From assembly GCF_001042635.1 (NCBI RefSeq), contig NZ_AP012331.1, positions 2,728,001 to 2,792,000 on the forward strand: a stretch of 64,000 bases of DNA. The letters run 5' to 3'. Positions 50,659 to 59,957 of this stretch are shown in pieces. Below the pieces are notes generated by a model. It saw only the letters and a list, made by a program, of their open reading frames with translations, ran no database searches and was not told the DNA's origin. The position numbers and the translations under genes were made by a program. Source of the stretch: Bifidobacterium scardovii JCM 12489 = DSM 13734. Its GTDB lineage: Bacteria; Actinomycetota; Actinomycetes; Actinomycetales; Bifidobacteriaceae. Position 1 is the stretch's first letter; every line of letters begins with the position of its first letter.

Positions 50659-53634
50659 CTACTCGGCGGTCTTCTTGGCGGCCGTCTTGCGCGTGGTGGT
50701 CTTCTTCGCCGTGGAAGACTTCGACGCCGAGGTCTTGGACGGCGTCTTCGCGGAAGTCGACTTCGCGGCCTTCGTGGTCTTCTTCGCCGTGGCGGCGGTC
50801 TTGCGGCCGCGGCGCTTGGCCGGGCCGGCCGCGCGCTTCTCCGCAAGCAGGCGGAAGGCCTCCGCGGGCTCGATCGTCTCGGGCGCATACTGCTTGGGCA
50901 GCGTCCGGTTGGTCTCGCCATCGGTGATGTACGCGCCGTAGAACCCGTCCTTGATGGTCACCGGCTTGCCGTTCTCCGGGTCCGGCCCGAGCTCGCGCAG
51001 CGGCGGCTTGGCGGCGCCGCGTCCGCGGCCGCGGCCGTACTTCGGCTGGGCGAACAGCTCCTTGGCCTTGTCGATGTCGACGGTGAAGATCTCGTCCTCC
51101 GACCCGAGCGACCGCGTCTCGGTCTTGCCGTCGGCGGCGGTCTTGGTCAGGTACGGGCCATACCGGCCGTTGTTCGCCTCGACCTTGGCTTCGCTTACTT
51201 CGCCGGTGTCGGCGTTCGTCTCCTCATACGATCCGACGAGGCGCGGCAGGCTGAGCAGGCGCAGCGCGTCGTCCAGCGTCAGCGACTCGGGGCTCATCGT
51301 CTTGAACAGCGAGGCCATCTTGGGCTTCGGCGCGGCGGCCTTCTTCGAGCCGCGCTTGGCCGTGGAAGCTCCCGAGGAACCTCCCGCCGCACCGGCATCG
51401 GCATCGTCTCCCGAAACCGCCGGGACCAGCGCCACATACGGACCGAACCGGCCGTTGCGCACTTCGACGGTGCCGCCGCTGACCGGATCGACGCCGAGCT
51501 CGCGCGGACCGCCCGAATGGTTGTCGATCAGGTCGCGGCCGACCTCGACGGTCAGCTCGTCCGGGGCCAAGGTGTCGGGCAGGGACGCGCGCTTCGGGTT
51601 GCCTTCCGCGTCCAGATGCTCCATGTCCTCCAGATACGGGCCATACCGGCCGACGCGCACATGCAGCCCGTCGCCGATGTCGATCGTGTTGATCGCGCGC
51701 GCATCGATCTCGCCGAGCTGCGCGACCTTCTGCTGCAGGCCGGCATGCGCCTCGTCGGAGGACTGCGCCGCGCCGGTGCCGGACCCGAAGTAGAAGCGGG
51801 TCAGCCATTCCCGGCCGGTCTCCTTGCCGTGCGCGATCTGGTCGAGGCCGTTTTCCATGTCGGCGGTGAACTCGTAGTCGACGTACTTGGGGAACTTGGT
51901 CTCCAGCAGCTTGATCACGGAGAAGGCCAGCCACGAGGGGATCAGCGCGCGGCCGCGCTCGTACACGTAGCCACGGTCGATGATCGTCGAGATGATGCTC
52001 GCATAGGTCGACGGGCGGCCGATCTCCTTGGCCTCCAGCGTCTTGACCAGCGACGCCTCGGTGTAGCGCGCCGGGGGCTGCGTCTCGTGCCCGTCGGCGG
52101 AGACGTTGGAGGCCTCGACCCGCTGCCCCGTGCTCATCGGCGGCAGCGAGGCGTTCTCCTCGCTGTTCTTCGCGCCCTTGCCCGCACCTTCATCGGAGCC
52201 CTTGCCCGCGGCCGCGCCGCCGGCAACCGCCGTCTCGGCGGGCCGGGCGGCCGTACGCCGCCCCTCGCCGGTGGCCTTCATGAAGCCGGGGAACTCGATG
52301 ACCGTGCCGGAGGCCTGGAAGATCGCCTCGCCGCGCTCCCCCACGGGCGCCGACAGGCGCACGGTCGCGGTGGAGCCGGTGGCGTCGGACATCTGCGAGG
52401 CGAGCGTGCGCTGCCAGATCAGCGTGTACAGCTTGAGCTGGTCCGGCGGCACCTTGGCCGCCAGTTCGGCCGGGTCGCGGAAGCGCGCGCCGGCCGGGCG
52501 GATGCACTCGTGGGCCTCCTGCGCGCCGGCGGTCTTCGTCGCGTACTGCTTGGGCGCGTCGGACAGGAACGCCTTGCCGAAGTGATATTCGACGGCGCCG
52601 CGCGCGGCCGCGATCGCCTCCTGCGACAGCGTGACCGAGTCGGTACGCATATACGTGATGTAACCGTTCTCGTACAGCCCCTGCGCGGCGCGCATGGTCT
52701 GGCGGGAACTCATCGACAGCCGGTTGCCGGCGGTCTGCTGCAGCGTCGACGTGGTGAACGGCGGCAGCGGGCGGCGGCGGTACGGCTTCGATTCCATGGA
52801 GACCACGGTGAACGGCGCGTCGCCGAGCACCTCGGCGATCGCATTCGCCGACGACTCGTCCAGCTGGCAGACATTGTCCGCGAAACCGGCCGGCGTCAGC
52901 TTGCCGTCGGCGCCGAAGTCCTTGGATACCGCGAGACGCTTGCCGCCCAGCGATACCATGCGCGCGTCGAATTCGGCCCGCTGGCCTTCCGCATCGGGCG
53001 CGGCGAGCGTGGCAGTCACATCCCAGTAGGAGGCGCGCACGAAGGCCATGCGCTCGCGCTCGCGCTCGACGATCAGACGGGTCGCCACCGACTGCACGCG
53101 GCCGGCCGACAGGCCCGGGCCGACCTTGCGCCACAGCACCGGCGACAGCTCGTAGCCGTAGAGACGGTCGAGGATGCGGCGCGTCTCCTGCGCGTCGACC
53201 ATGTCTCCGTCGACATCGCGCGTGTTGCCCAGCGACGCCTTGATCGCCTCGGGCGTGATCTCGTGGAACACCATGCGCTTGACCGGAACCTTCGGCTTGA
53301 GCGTCTGCACGAGGTGCCACGCGATGGCCTCTCCCTCGCGATCCTCATCAGTGGCGAGGTACAGCTCGTCGGCGCCCTTCAGCGCGGATTTGAGTTCGGA
53401 GACGGTGCGCTTCTTGTCGCCGTCGACGATGTAGTAGGGCTTGAACCCGTCCTCGACGTCCACGCCGAACTTGCCGAACTTGGCCTTGTCCGCGGCCGGC
53501 ACCTGGCTGGGCTGGGCCAGATCGCGGATGTGACCGACCGATGCCATGACGGTGTACCCATCTCCGAGATACCCGCCGATCTTCTTGGCCTTGGTGGGAG
53601 ACTCCACGATGACGAGCTTGCTGCCGGTTGCCAT
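50659..53634 (-). CDS. topA: DNA topoisomerase I
   Basis: A 991-residue type IA topoisomerase relaxing negative supercoils. Toprim domain at the N-terminus (KLVIVESPTKAKKIGGYLG, acidic triad in LATDEDREGEAIAWH near 94-108). Catalytic Tyr328 in YITYMRTDSVTLSQ. C-terminal repeats NGRFGPYVALV, NGRYGPYLTK and DGFYGAYITD (about 720-930) replace the zinc fingers of E. coli. A Lys/Thr/Ala-rich tail (KKTTKAAKSTSAKT) ends it, as in other actinobacteria. RBS AAGGAG. Confidence 0.96.
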   Translation of the reverse strand: MATGSKLVIVESPTKAKKIGGYLGDGYTVMASVGHIRDLAQPSQVPAADKAKFGKFGVDVEDGFKPYYIVDGDKKRTVSELKSALKGADELYLATDEDREGEAIAWHLVQTLKPKVPVKRMVFHEITPEAIKASLGNTRDVDGDMVDAQETRRILDRLYGYELSPVLWRKVGPGLSAGRVQSVATRLIVERERERMAFVRASYWDVTATLAAPDAEGQRAEFDARMVSLGGKRLAVSKDFGADGKLTPAGFADNVCQLDESSANAIAEVLGDAPFTVVSMESKPYRRRPLPPFTTSTLQQTAGNRLSMSSRQTMRAAQGLYENGYITYMRTDSVTLSQEAIAAARGAVEYHFGKAFLSDAPKQYATKTAGAQEAHECIRPAGARFRDPAELAAKVPPDQLKLYTLIWQRTLASQMSDATGSTATVRLSAPVGERGEAIFQASGTVIEFPGFMKATGEGRRTAARPAETAVAGGAAAGKGSDEGAGKGAKNSEENASLPPMSTGQRVEASNVSADGHETQPPARYTEASLVKTLEAKEIGRPSTYASIISTIIDRGYVYERGRALIPSWLAFSVIKLLETKFPKYVDYEFTADMENGLDQIAHGKETGREWLTRFYFGSGTGAAQSSDEAHAGLQQKVAQLGEIDARAINTIDIGDGLHVRVGRYGPYLEDMEHLDAEGNPKRASLPDTLAPDELTVEVGRDLIDNHSGGPRELGVDPVSGGTVEVRNGRFGPYVALVPAVSGDDADAGAAGGSSGASTAKRGSKKAAAPKPKMASLFKTMSPESLTLDDALRLLSLPRLVGSYEETNADTGEVSEAKVEANNGRYGPYLTKTAADGKTETRSLGSEDEIFTVDIDKAKELFAQPKYGRGRGRGAAKPPLRELGPDPENGKPVTIKDGFYGAYITDGETNRTLPKQYAPETIEPAEAFRLLAEKRAAGPAKRRGRKTAATAKKTTKAAKSTSAKTPSKTSASKSSTAKKTTTRKTAAKKTAE

Positions 53635-53724
53635 GACTGCTCCTTCGAAAGTTGCCTACGGAACGTCATATTACCCATGAAGTGCGGCCAAACTGCAAAA
53701 TACCGTGTGGCGCTGCCCGTGGTG

Positions 53725-54936
53725 TTACCGTCTTGGCGGCGCCGGAGGGGCGCCGATCAGGCCGATCCGGCTCAACGGCGAGGCGGTCAGCTGGCGCATC
53801 GCGAGAGCCAGCCCGCCGACCAGCAGCGCGACCCCGGCCACGCCGACGACCGTGGACAGGTGAGATCCGCTCTGCGACCACTGCGCGCTCAGCTCCAGTC
53901 CGGGTTCGATCTGCCAGATGACGTACGCCGCGTAGGCGCAGGCCAGCAGCCCCGCGGTGATCATCACCGAGCCGACGATCTGCACGCTCATCGACGAGAC
54001 GCGCCGGCCCGGGTCGTCCATGCCGGAGGTGCGCGTGCAGGCCAGCGCCAGCAGCGCGATGCCGCCGACGAGCAGGATCGCCATGACCACGTCGGTCGGC
54101 CGATGCCAGCCTCCGGCGATCACCGACAGGCCGATCACCAGCATGTACGCGGCCGCGATCAGCGCGCACACGGCGCGCCAGACGCGCGGTACGACGATCA
54201 GCAGTATCGTCACGGCGGTCGCCGCGAGAATCATGTGGCCGGAGGGCGCGGAATTCGCGTGCGGGGTGTCGGTGTTGATCAGGAACGGACGCGGCAGCGT
54301 GTCCTTCAGCCGCGACGCCGCATAGCAGAGCGCCACGATCGCCGCGCTTTGGCCGATCAGCCACCAGCGTCTGCGCACGATCATCACCACCAGCGCGATC
54401 ACGCCGATCAGCAGCGACAGGATGACCGTCATGTTGAGCGGTATCGGCAGGACCGTATGGCTGTTCTGCCGGACGAAGGGATCGAGCATGGAGGCGAGCC
54501 ACTCGGGCAGCGCGTCCTGGAAGCCCGTCACCACGATCTCGTCATAGGATTGGCCGGTTTCGGTGCGCACGCCCAGCCACCACACGCCGGCGGCGAGCGC
54601 CAGCAGCAGCGTGCCGAACACCACGCACAGCACGCGGGAGGACACGCGGGGGCGCACGGTCAGCGGGTCCAGCTTGGCCAAGCCCCGTTCGAGGCCGGCG
54701 TCGACGCCGGAGCCGGCGCCCGCCATCGCGCCGAAGGCCGGAGCAGCCGACGGCCGTGCTTCGCCCGTAGCCGGGGCCATGGGAGTGAAGACGGGCGGCA
54801 GGGGAGCCGGAGCGGCGGCGCCGGTTCCCCTGCCGGCGCCCGCACCCGTGTCGATACCGGCACCGGCACCGGCAAGCATGTTCGCCGGCCCCCTCGGATC
54901 CCGTATGGTCGGTTTCTGTTCGTCAGTCATATGCAT
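53725..54936 (-). CDS. PAP2-family membrane phosphatase
   Basis: A 403-residue integral membrane protein. A Pro/Ala/Gly-rich cytoplasmic leader of about 100 residues precedes the TM helices. The PAP2 catalytic motifs are KDTLPRPFLI, the APSGHMILA motif and GGWHRPTDVV. It dephosphorylates lipid phosphates such as undecaprenyl or phosphatidyl phosphates at the membrane. Two Met codons (54936, 54930) are possible; neither has a good SD. An upstream start would run into the 4.5S RNA gene, so it is excluded. Confidence 0.85.
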   Translation of the reverse strand: MHMTDEQKPTIRDPRGPANMLAGAGAGIDTGAGAGRGTGAAAPAPLPPVFTPMAPATGEARPSAAPAFGAMAGAGSGVDAGLERGLAKLDPLTVRPRVSSRVLCVVFGTLLLALAAGVWWLGVRTETGQSYDEIVVTGFQDALPEWLASMLDPFVRQNSHTVLPIPLNMTVILSLLIGVIALVVMIVRRRWWLIGQSAAIVALCYAASRLKDTLPRPFLINTDTPHANSAPSGHMILAATAVTILLIVVPRVWRAVCALIAAAYMLVIGLSVIAGGWHRPTDVVMAILLVGGIALLALACTRTSGMDDPGRRVSSMSVQIVGSVMITAGLLACAYAAYVIWQIEPGLELSAQWSQSGSHLSTVVGVAGVALLVGGLALAMRQLTASPLSRIGLIGAPPAPPRR

Positions 54937-54974
54937 GATTCTACGGCGCCGGCCGGCGACTGCCCCGAACAGCC

Positions 54975-55076
54975 GAAAAAGCAAAGAAAAACCTCCACGC
55001 ACCCGTCAGAGGCCACTTACCCTTGCTGCATTCCTGCCCTGGGGGAGTTGGGTGACATAGCGCCGCGTGGAGGCTC
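54975..55076 (-). ncRNA. ffs: Signal recognition particle RNA (bacterial 4.5S), with terminator
   Basis: The minus strand reads GCCTCCACGCGGCGCTATGT, then a segment containing the conserved SRP apical loop GGGCAGGAATGCAGCAAGGG, and closes with GGGTGCGTGGAGGT, which pairs with the 5' end. TTTTTCTTTGCTTTTT follows as terminator. The RNA body spans about 54989-55076. It works with Ffh in targeting membrane proteins. Confidence 0.97.
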
Positions 55077-55191
55077 ATATCAGTGTACATCATGCCCGGA
55101 CACCGGTGCGTCGCGCGCGGCGCACCGGTGAGTCGGCACCGTCGAATCAGCGGACCGGCGATTCAGTGGACCGGCGGTTCGGTACCGGCGG

Positions 55192-56439
55192 TCAGGACAG
55201 GGACGCGAGCTTGGCGTCCATGTTCTTCGCGGCCTGGCGGGGCGTGATGGCGCCCTGCACGACCTGCTGCGCCTGGGCCTTGGCCTCCTGCTGCAGCACG
55301 TCGGGGCTCTTGGTCCAGTAGTTCATGGACAGGTAGTACTTGCTCTTGCGCAGGCCGTTGTTGTAGACGTCCTCGTACTCCGGAATCACCTTCGAGGAGA
55401 AGTTGGTCGCGGTGATGGCGTCGCCGTTGTCGCTCTGCACCTGCAGGGAGTCCTCGCTGATGTAGAAGTTGAGGAACTTCTTGGCGGCGTCGAGCTTCTT
55501 GTCGCTGATCTTGGAGTAGATCGCCAGACCCGGGGACGGGGAGCCGGCGCCATAGACCTCGCCGCCGTCCAGCGCGGGGACGGGGGCGATGCCGAAGTTG
55601 AGGTTGGACGACTTCAGATCCTTGAAGTCCCACGGACCGGTGGTCATCGTGGCGAGTTCGCCGTTGAGGAACTGCGTCTTCACCGCGTTGCCGTCGATGC
55701 CGACCGCGTCGCGCGTGACCAGATCCTCATCCCACAGGCGGTACCACTGCTCCAGCTCCGGGGTCCACTCCTTCTCGAAAGTGCTCTTGCCCTCGAAGAT
55801 GGCCTTCTCGGCCTCGGCGTCGCCCGCCAGGTCGTACTTGGCGCCCAGGAAGGCCTGGAAGATCTTCGGCACGTCGTCCACCGGCTCCAGGTACGGGGTG
55901 ATGCCGGCGTCCTTGAGCTTCTTGAGCAGTGCCAGGAAGTCGTCCCAGTTCTCGGGGATGGAGTCGGCGCCGACCTTGGCCAGCAGGTCCTTGTTGTAGA
56001 CGATGCCGCTCTCCCACGAGGAGACCGAGATGCCGTAGGTCTTGCCGTCCTTGGTCAGATACTCCTTGTTGGCCTCGGACAGGTTCTTCACGGCCGGCTC
56101 GTTCGTCAGGTCCAGCGCATTGTCATTGTCGATGATGTTGCTCTTGTTCTCCGTGCAGATGAAGAACAGGTCCGGGGCCTGATTGCCCACGATACGGGTC
56201 TGCAGCGTCTGCACGTATTCGCCGACCGGCGGCGAGTAGTTGAAGTCGATCGTGATGTCCGGGTTCTTTTCCTCGAACTTGTCGATGATCGGCTTCATGT
56301 ACTGCTCGTTGCTCCACGACAGGAACGTGAGCTTGGTCTTGCCGCTATCGGCCCCGCCGCCACACGCAGCAAGGGGCACGACCATCGCGGCCGCCGCGGC
56401 GGCTGCGAAAGCGACCTTCATCGTTTTTCCGATATGCAT
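55192..56439 (-). CDS. Orphan sugar-binding ABC lipoprotein
   Basis: A 415-residue exported protein: lipobox VVPLAAC with Cys26, then a CUT1 solute-binding fold (WSNEQYMKPIIDKFEEKNPD, FNYSPPVGEYVQTLQTRIV, GPWDFKDLKSSNLNFGIAPV). It is a close paralogue of the 17608-18867 protein and shares its C-terminus KNMDAKLASLS. No permease genes are near; it may use the importer at 15474-17359 or one elsewhere. RBS GAGGGAG. A LacI-like dyad lies 71 bp upstream. Confidence 0.92.
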   Translation of the reverse strand: MHIGKTMKVAFAAAAAAAMVVPLAACGGGADSGKTKLTFLSWSNEQYMKPIIDKFEEKNPDITIDFNYSPPVGEYVQTLQTRIVGNQAPDLFFICTENKSNIIDNDNALDLTNEPAVKNLSEANKEYLTKDGKTYGISVSSWESGIVYNKDLLAKVGADSIPENWDDFLALLKKLKDAGITPYLEPVDDVPKIFQAFLGAKYDLAGDAEAEKAIFEGKSTFEKEWTPELEQWYRLWDEDLVTRDAVGIDGNAVKTQFLNGELATMTTGPWDFKDLKSSNLNFGIAPVPALDGGEVYGAGSPSPGLAIYSKISDKKLDAAKKFLNFYISEDSLQVQSDNGDAITATNFSSKVIPEYEDVYNNGLRKSKYYLSMNYWTKSPDVLQQEAKAQAQQVVQGAITPRQAAKNMDAKLASLS

Positions 56440-56509
56440 CACGGTATCTCCCTCGATATTGCGATATTGACGCATCGATTGCGTGGCCCCCATTGACCAC
56501 ATAACAGAA

Positions 56510-56523
56510 TTGAATCGCTTCAA
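56510..56523. promoter_or_regulatory. LacI-like dyad TTGAATCGCTTCAA
   Basis: 12 of 14 bases are symmetric around a central CG. The inner GAATCGCTTC is identical to that in the dyad at 38102-38117. Candidate operator of the orphan sugar-binding lipoprotein gene. Confidence 0.5.
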
Positions 56524-56796
56524 CTCTCGTTTATCGTTATACTCCATAACGGCGAAACTGTCAACTCGGCGATGCCGACCGACCGTGTTTGCCGCCCTGA
56601 CGGAGCCCATGCCGCCGCCATGCACAGGACGCAACGCACACCGTGTGGCCGACCATGTTGTCGACCATGTTGTCGACCATAAACGATGCTTTGCGCGTAC
56701 AAAGCGCGAATGTCGGTTGTATCCGACAGCAACCGAATGTAAGGATTCGACGGAGAAGGACCGGTTTTCTCAGGGGGGCCGATTACGGTTGGGCAC

Positions 56797-59247
56797 ATGG
56801 TTTCACAGTCACGCAGCGCCTCAGCACGCGCATCACGCTCCGCACGCGGCACATCCGGCACCCGTCGTTCCGCCGGGGGGAACGCCCGCTCGGCGCGCAC
56901 CGACGCGACCCGCAAACCGGCGGCACGGCACAACGGCGGCGGTTCGCACCGCTCCTACGGCTCCAAGGGGCCGAAGCCGAAAGGCCGCAAGAAGCACCTG
57001 ATCCTCAAATGGTTCCTCGGCATCGTCGCCGTGTGCATCGCGGCCGGGGTCGGCGCGTTCGCCTACCTGTACATCACCACCGAGGTACCGCAGCCCGAGA
57101 AATTCGCGCTCGCCGAGAAGACGACCGTGTACTACGCGGACGGCACCACGACGCTCGGATCGTTCGCCGAGCAGAACCGCGAGATCATCGAGTGCAAGAA
57201 TCTGCCCGACTATGTGGGCAAGGCGATCGTGGCCTCCGAGGACCGCACGTTCTACACGAACAGGGGCATCGATCTCAAGGGCATCGCCCGCGCGCTCGTC
57301 AACAACATCACCAAGGGCACGCGCCAGGGCGGGTCGACCATCACCCAGCAGTACGCGGAACGCTACTATCTGGGCGAAACGACCAGCTACACCGGCAAGC
57401 TCCGCGAGGCCATCCTCGCGGTGAAGATCGCGCAGCAGCAGGATAAGAGCGAAGTGCTGTGCAACTACATGAACACGATCTACCTGGGCCGCGGGTCGTA
57501 CGGCATCCAGGCCGCCGCGCAGGCGTATTTCGGCAAGGACGCCAAGGACCTGAGCCTGGCCGAGGCCGCGACCATCGCCGGCATCATCCCCGCCCCCTCC
57601 ACCTGGGACCCGGCGCAGAACCCCGACATGGCGACGCAGCGCATGCAGCGCGTGCTGCGCATCATGAAGGAGGACGGGTACATCACCGCCGACGAGCAGG
57701 CGCAGGCCAAAACGCTGCCCGCCACCGTCGAATACACGCAGAACAACGTGTACAGCGGACCGAACGGCTATCTGCTCACCACCGTGGAGAACGAGCTGAT
57801 CAACTCGGGCACCTTCACCAAGGACGACCTCGAGACCGGCGGATACAAGATCATCACCACGATCGACAAGACCATGCAGGACGAGATGCAGACCGTCGGC
57901 GACACGCGCCCGGACGGCATGCCCGAGAGCATCCAGGTCGGCGGCATCGCCCTCGACCCGCGCGACGGCACCGTCAAGGCCATATACGGCGGTTCGGATT
58001 ACCTGACGCACCAGCTCAACAACGCCACGCAGGCCCAGTTCCAGCCGGGCTCCACGATGAAGCCGTTCGCGCTGCTCGGCGCGGCCCAGGAGGGCGTGAA
58101 CTTCAACACGATGTTCAACGGCAACTCCGGCCATCATTTCAACGGCATCAGCGAGGTCGTGAACAACGCGCTGAACAACAACTGGGGCAACATCAACCTG
58201 TACCAGGCCACCGCGAACTCGGTGAACACCGTGTTCATGAACGTCAACGAGCATCTGACGCCGCAACGCACGGCCGCCATCGCCCACGAGGCCGGCATCA
58301 CGAGCGACATCGACGCGGATTCGCCGTACAACGTGCTCGGCATCAACGCGAGCACCGTGTGGGATCTGGCGCAGGGCCACGCGACGATCGCGGCCAACGG
58401 CGTCAAGAACACGCTGCACATCGTCGCCACGGTCAACGACGGCAAGGGCAACGAGGTGTACAAGACCGCCATCAAGAACGAGAAGGTGTTCGACGCGAAC
58501 GACTGCGCGCTGGTGCAAAAGGCGATGCAGGGCACCACGACGAACGGCACCGCGGCGGGCACCGCGGCGGCGCTCAGCCGTGCGGTGGCCGGCAAGTCGG
58601 GTACCGCCAACGACCAGACCGCAGCCTCGTTCGTCGGCTACGTGCCGCAGCTGCTCAACGTGTGGGCGATCTGGAACCCGGGCGACGACGGCAGCTCGCA
58701 GGTCGTGCCCGAATTCGCCGGATACGGCATCTCGTCCACCGGCTACCCGGCCCACCTGTTCACCGAATTCATGAGCCAGGCCCTGTCCGGCCAGGAGGTC
58801 ATCGACTTCCCGACCGCCACCGACAACGGCAAGATCGGCGGATCCGACGGCACATGGGGCCTCGGCTCGGCGTACACCAAGCAGCAGGAGGCCCAGAAGA
58901 AAGCGGAAGAGGACGCCAAGAAGCAGGCCGAGGAAGACGCCAAGAAGCAGGCCGACGAGGATGCGCAGAAGAAGGCGCAGCAGGACGAGGAGACGCAGTT
59001 CCAGCAGCAGTGCGCCGCCAACGCCCAATACAGCCCGCAATGCCCCGGCTACAAGGATCCCGCCGCGACCGACACCGGCAACGACAGCGGGGCCGGAGAC
59101 GGCACCGGGACCGGCGGAAACTCCGGTGATTCCGGCAGCACCGGCGGCACCGGCGGCACCGGCTCCGACAGCGGTTCAGACGGCTCAAACAACTCCACCA
59201 CCACGCCCGACACCGCCAACTCCACCACCACCCAAAACCAGCAATAA
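56797..59247 (+). CDS. Class A penicillin-binding protein (transglycosylase/transpeptidase)
   Basis: An 816-residue bifunctional peptidoglycan synthase. A basic Ser/Arg/Gly-rich cytoplasmic leader (1-66) precedes one TM (68-92). The GT51 domain has the catalytic Glu148 in VASEDRTFYTNRGID and GGSTITQQYAERYYLG. The transpeptidase has S419-TMK in QPGSTMKPF, the SVN motif in TANSVNTVF and K600-SGT. The tail has an AEEDAKKQ-type coiled coil and a Thr/Ser/Gly-rich end. The start ATG at 56797 has only a distant AGGGGGG; no better in-frame start was found. Confidence 0.94.
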   Translation: MVSQSRSASARASRSARGTSGTRRSAGGNARSARTDATRKPAARHNGGGSHRSYGSKGPKPKGRKKHLILKWFLGIVAVCIAAGVGAFAYLYITTEVPQPEKFALAEKTTVYYADGTTTLGSFAEQNREIIECKNLPDYVGKAIVASEDRTFYTNRGIDLKGIARALVNNITKGTRQGGSTITQQYAERYYLGETTSYTGKLREAILAVKIAQQQDKSEVLCNYMNTIYLGRGSYGIQAAAQAYFGKDAKDLSLAEAATIAGIIPAPSTWDPAQNPDMATQRMQRVLRIMKEDGYITADEQAQAKTLPATVEYTQNNVYSGPNGYLLTTVENELINSGTFTKDDLETGGYKIITTIDKTMQDEMQTVGDTRPDGMPESIQVGGIALDPRDGTVKAIYGGSDYLTHQLNNATQAQFQPGSTMKPFALLGAAQEGVNFNTMFNGNSGHHFNGISEVVNNALNNNWGNINLYQATANSVNTVFMNVNEHLTPQRTAAIAHEAGITSDIDADSPYNVLGINASTVWDLAQGHATIAANGVKNTLHIVATVNDGKGNEVYKTAIKNEKVFDANDCALVQKAMQGTTTNGTAAGTAAALSRAVAGKSGTANDQTAASFVGYVPQLLNVWAIWNPGDDGSSQVVPEFAGYGISSTGYPAHLFTEFMSQALSGQEVIDFPTATDNGKIGGSDGTWGLGSAYTKQQEAQKKAEEDAKKQAEEDAKKQADEDAQKKAQQDEETQFQQQCAANAQYSPQCPGYKDPAATDTGNDSGAGDGTGTGGNSGDSGSTGGTGGTGSDSGSDGSNNSTTTPDTANSTTTQNQQ

Positions 59248-59255
59248 GCAAAACA

Positions 59256-59316
59256 TCGGGCTCCCCTCCCTGAGGGGAGCTGTCGGCGCAGCCGACTGAG
59301 GGGAGCAAAACCGCAA
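59256..59316. repeat. Family A core fragment
   Basis: GGGCTCCCCTCCCTGAGGGG followed by GTCGGCGCAGCCGAC; no terminal CTAG repeats. It lies just after the PBP stop and could act as its terminator. Confidence 0.55.
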
Positions 59317-59393
59317 CGCGCAAGCGGATTCCTAAGGCTGTGCCGAATGGGGGTGGTCAGAACCGAGCAAGGTCGAACCAGCCGCCCCACTCG

Positions 59394-59948
59394 TCACTCG
59401 TCGTTACGGGACTCGTCGTTCAGCGCGACGTCGAGCTCGCTGCGGCGGCACAGCGTGCCGAGACTGATCATCGTCTCCACATGCCGCAGACCGGGGATCG
59501 ACCACACCCGTTCCAGCAGCAGCCATTGAAGCTGCTTATGGTCGCGGACCACGAACCGCGCCATCATGTCGTAGCTGCCGGTGAGGAGCAGCAATTCGGT
59601 CAACAGCGGGATCTCGCGCAGGGCCGTAACGATCCTTGCGGGGTTGGCGTCCTGTTCGATGCTCATCGGCATCACCACCAGAATCGGGTATCCCAACGCG
59701 GAATGATTCGTGACGATCCCCTTGTGCTCGATGACATGCATGCGCTGCATGCGCTGCATGCGCTCGGCGACGGTCGGTGCCGAAACGCCCAACTGCGAGG
59801 CGAGGGAACGCTGTGACCGCGAGGAATCCTCATTGAGGAGCATAAGCAGCCGGCGGTCGACGTCATCCAAGCTCACCGGTGGATAATCGACCTCCAACAG
59901 GCCGTGAATATCCAGCGCGGACGACCCGTCGCCCTTATGCTCCGTCAT
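59394..59948 (-). CDS. Lrp/AsnC-family transcriptional regulator
   Basis: A 184-residue regulator. An extended N-terminus of about 26 residues precedes the HTH (LDDVDRRLLMLLNEDSSRSQ, LASQLGVSAPTVAERMQRMQ). The RAM effector domain (VTALREIPLLTELLLLTGSY, ETMISLGTLCRRSEL) binds amino acids. The recognition-helix end is encoded by a 9-bp repeat (CGCTGCATG, three copies) giving MQRMQRM. It precedes the M20 and M24 peptidase genes in transcription order only by position (it is downstream of them), so it probably ends or flanks that peptide-use cluster. Confidence 0.9.
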   Translation of the reverse strand: MTEHKGDGSSALDIHGLLEVDYPPVSLDDVDRRLLMLLNEDSSRSQRSLASQLGVSAPTVAERMQRMQRMHVIEHKGIVTNHSALGYPILVVMPMSIEQDANPARIVTALREIPLLTELLLLTGSYDMMARFVVRDHKQLQWLLLERVWSIPGLRHVETMISLGTLCRRSELDVALNDESRNDE

Positions 59949-59957
59949 GACAACCCC

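Noticed and set aside
50620-55131. Very long plus-strand open frame antisense to topA and the PAP2 gene
   Set aside because: Arg/Gly-rich with no domain; it is the mirror of strong GC3 codon bias in topA. It also runs through the 4.5S RNA gene.
56650-56685. Tandem GACCATGTTGTC units before the PBP gene
   Set aside because: Only about two and a half copies of 12 bp; no dyad or link to a promoter could be supported.
56833-59040. Long minus-strand open frame antisense to the class A PBP
   Set aside because: Val/Leu/Arg/Gly-rich composition typical of antisense frames; the PBP is unambiguous.
59740-59775. Lrp recognition-helix repeat (MQRMQRM) as an expansion
   Set aside because: The helix has the normal family length, so the 9-bp repetition reflects similar codons and not an insertion.
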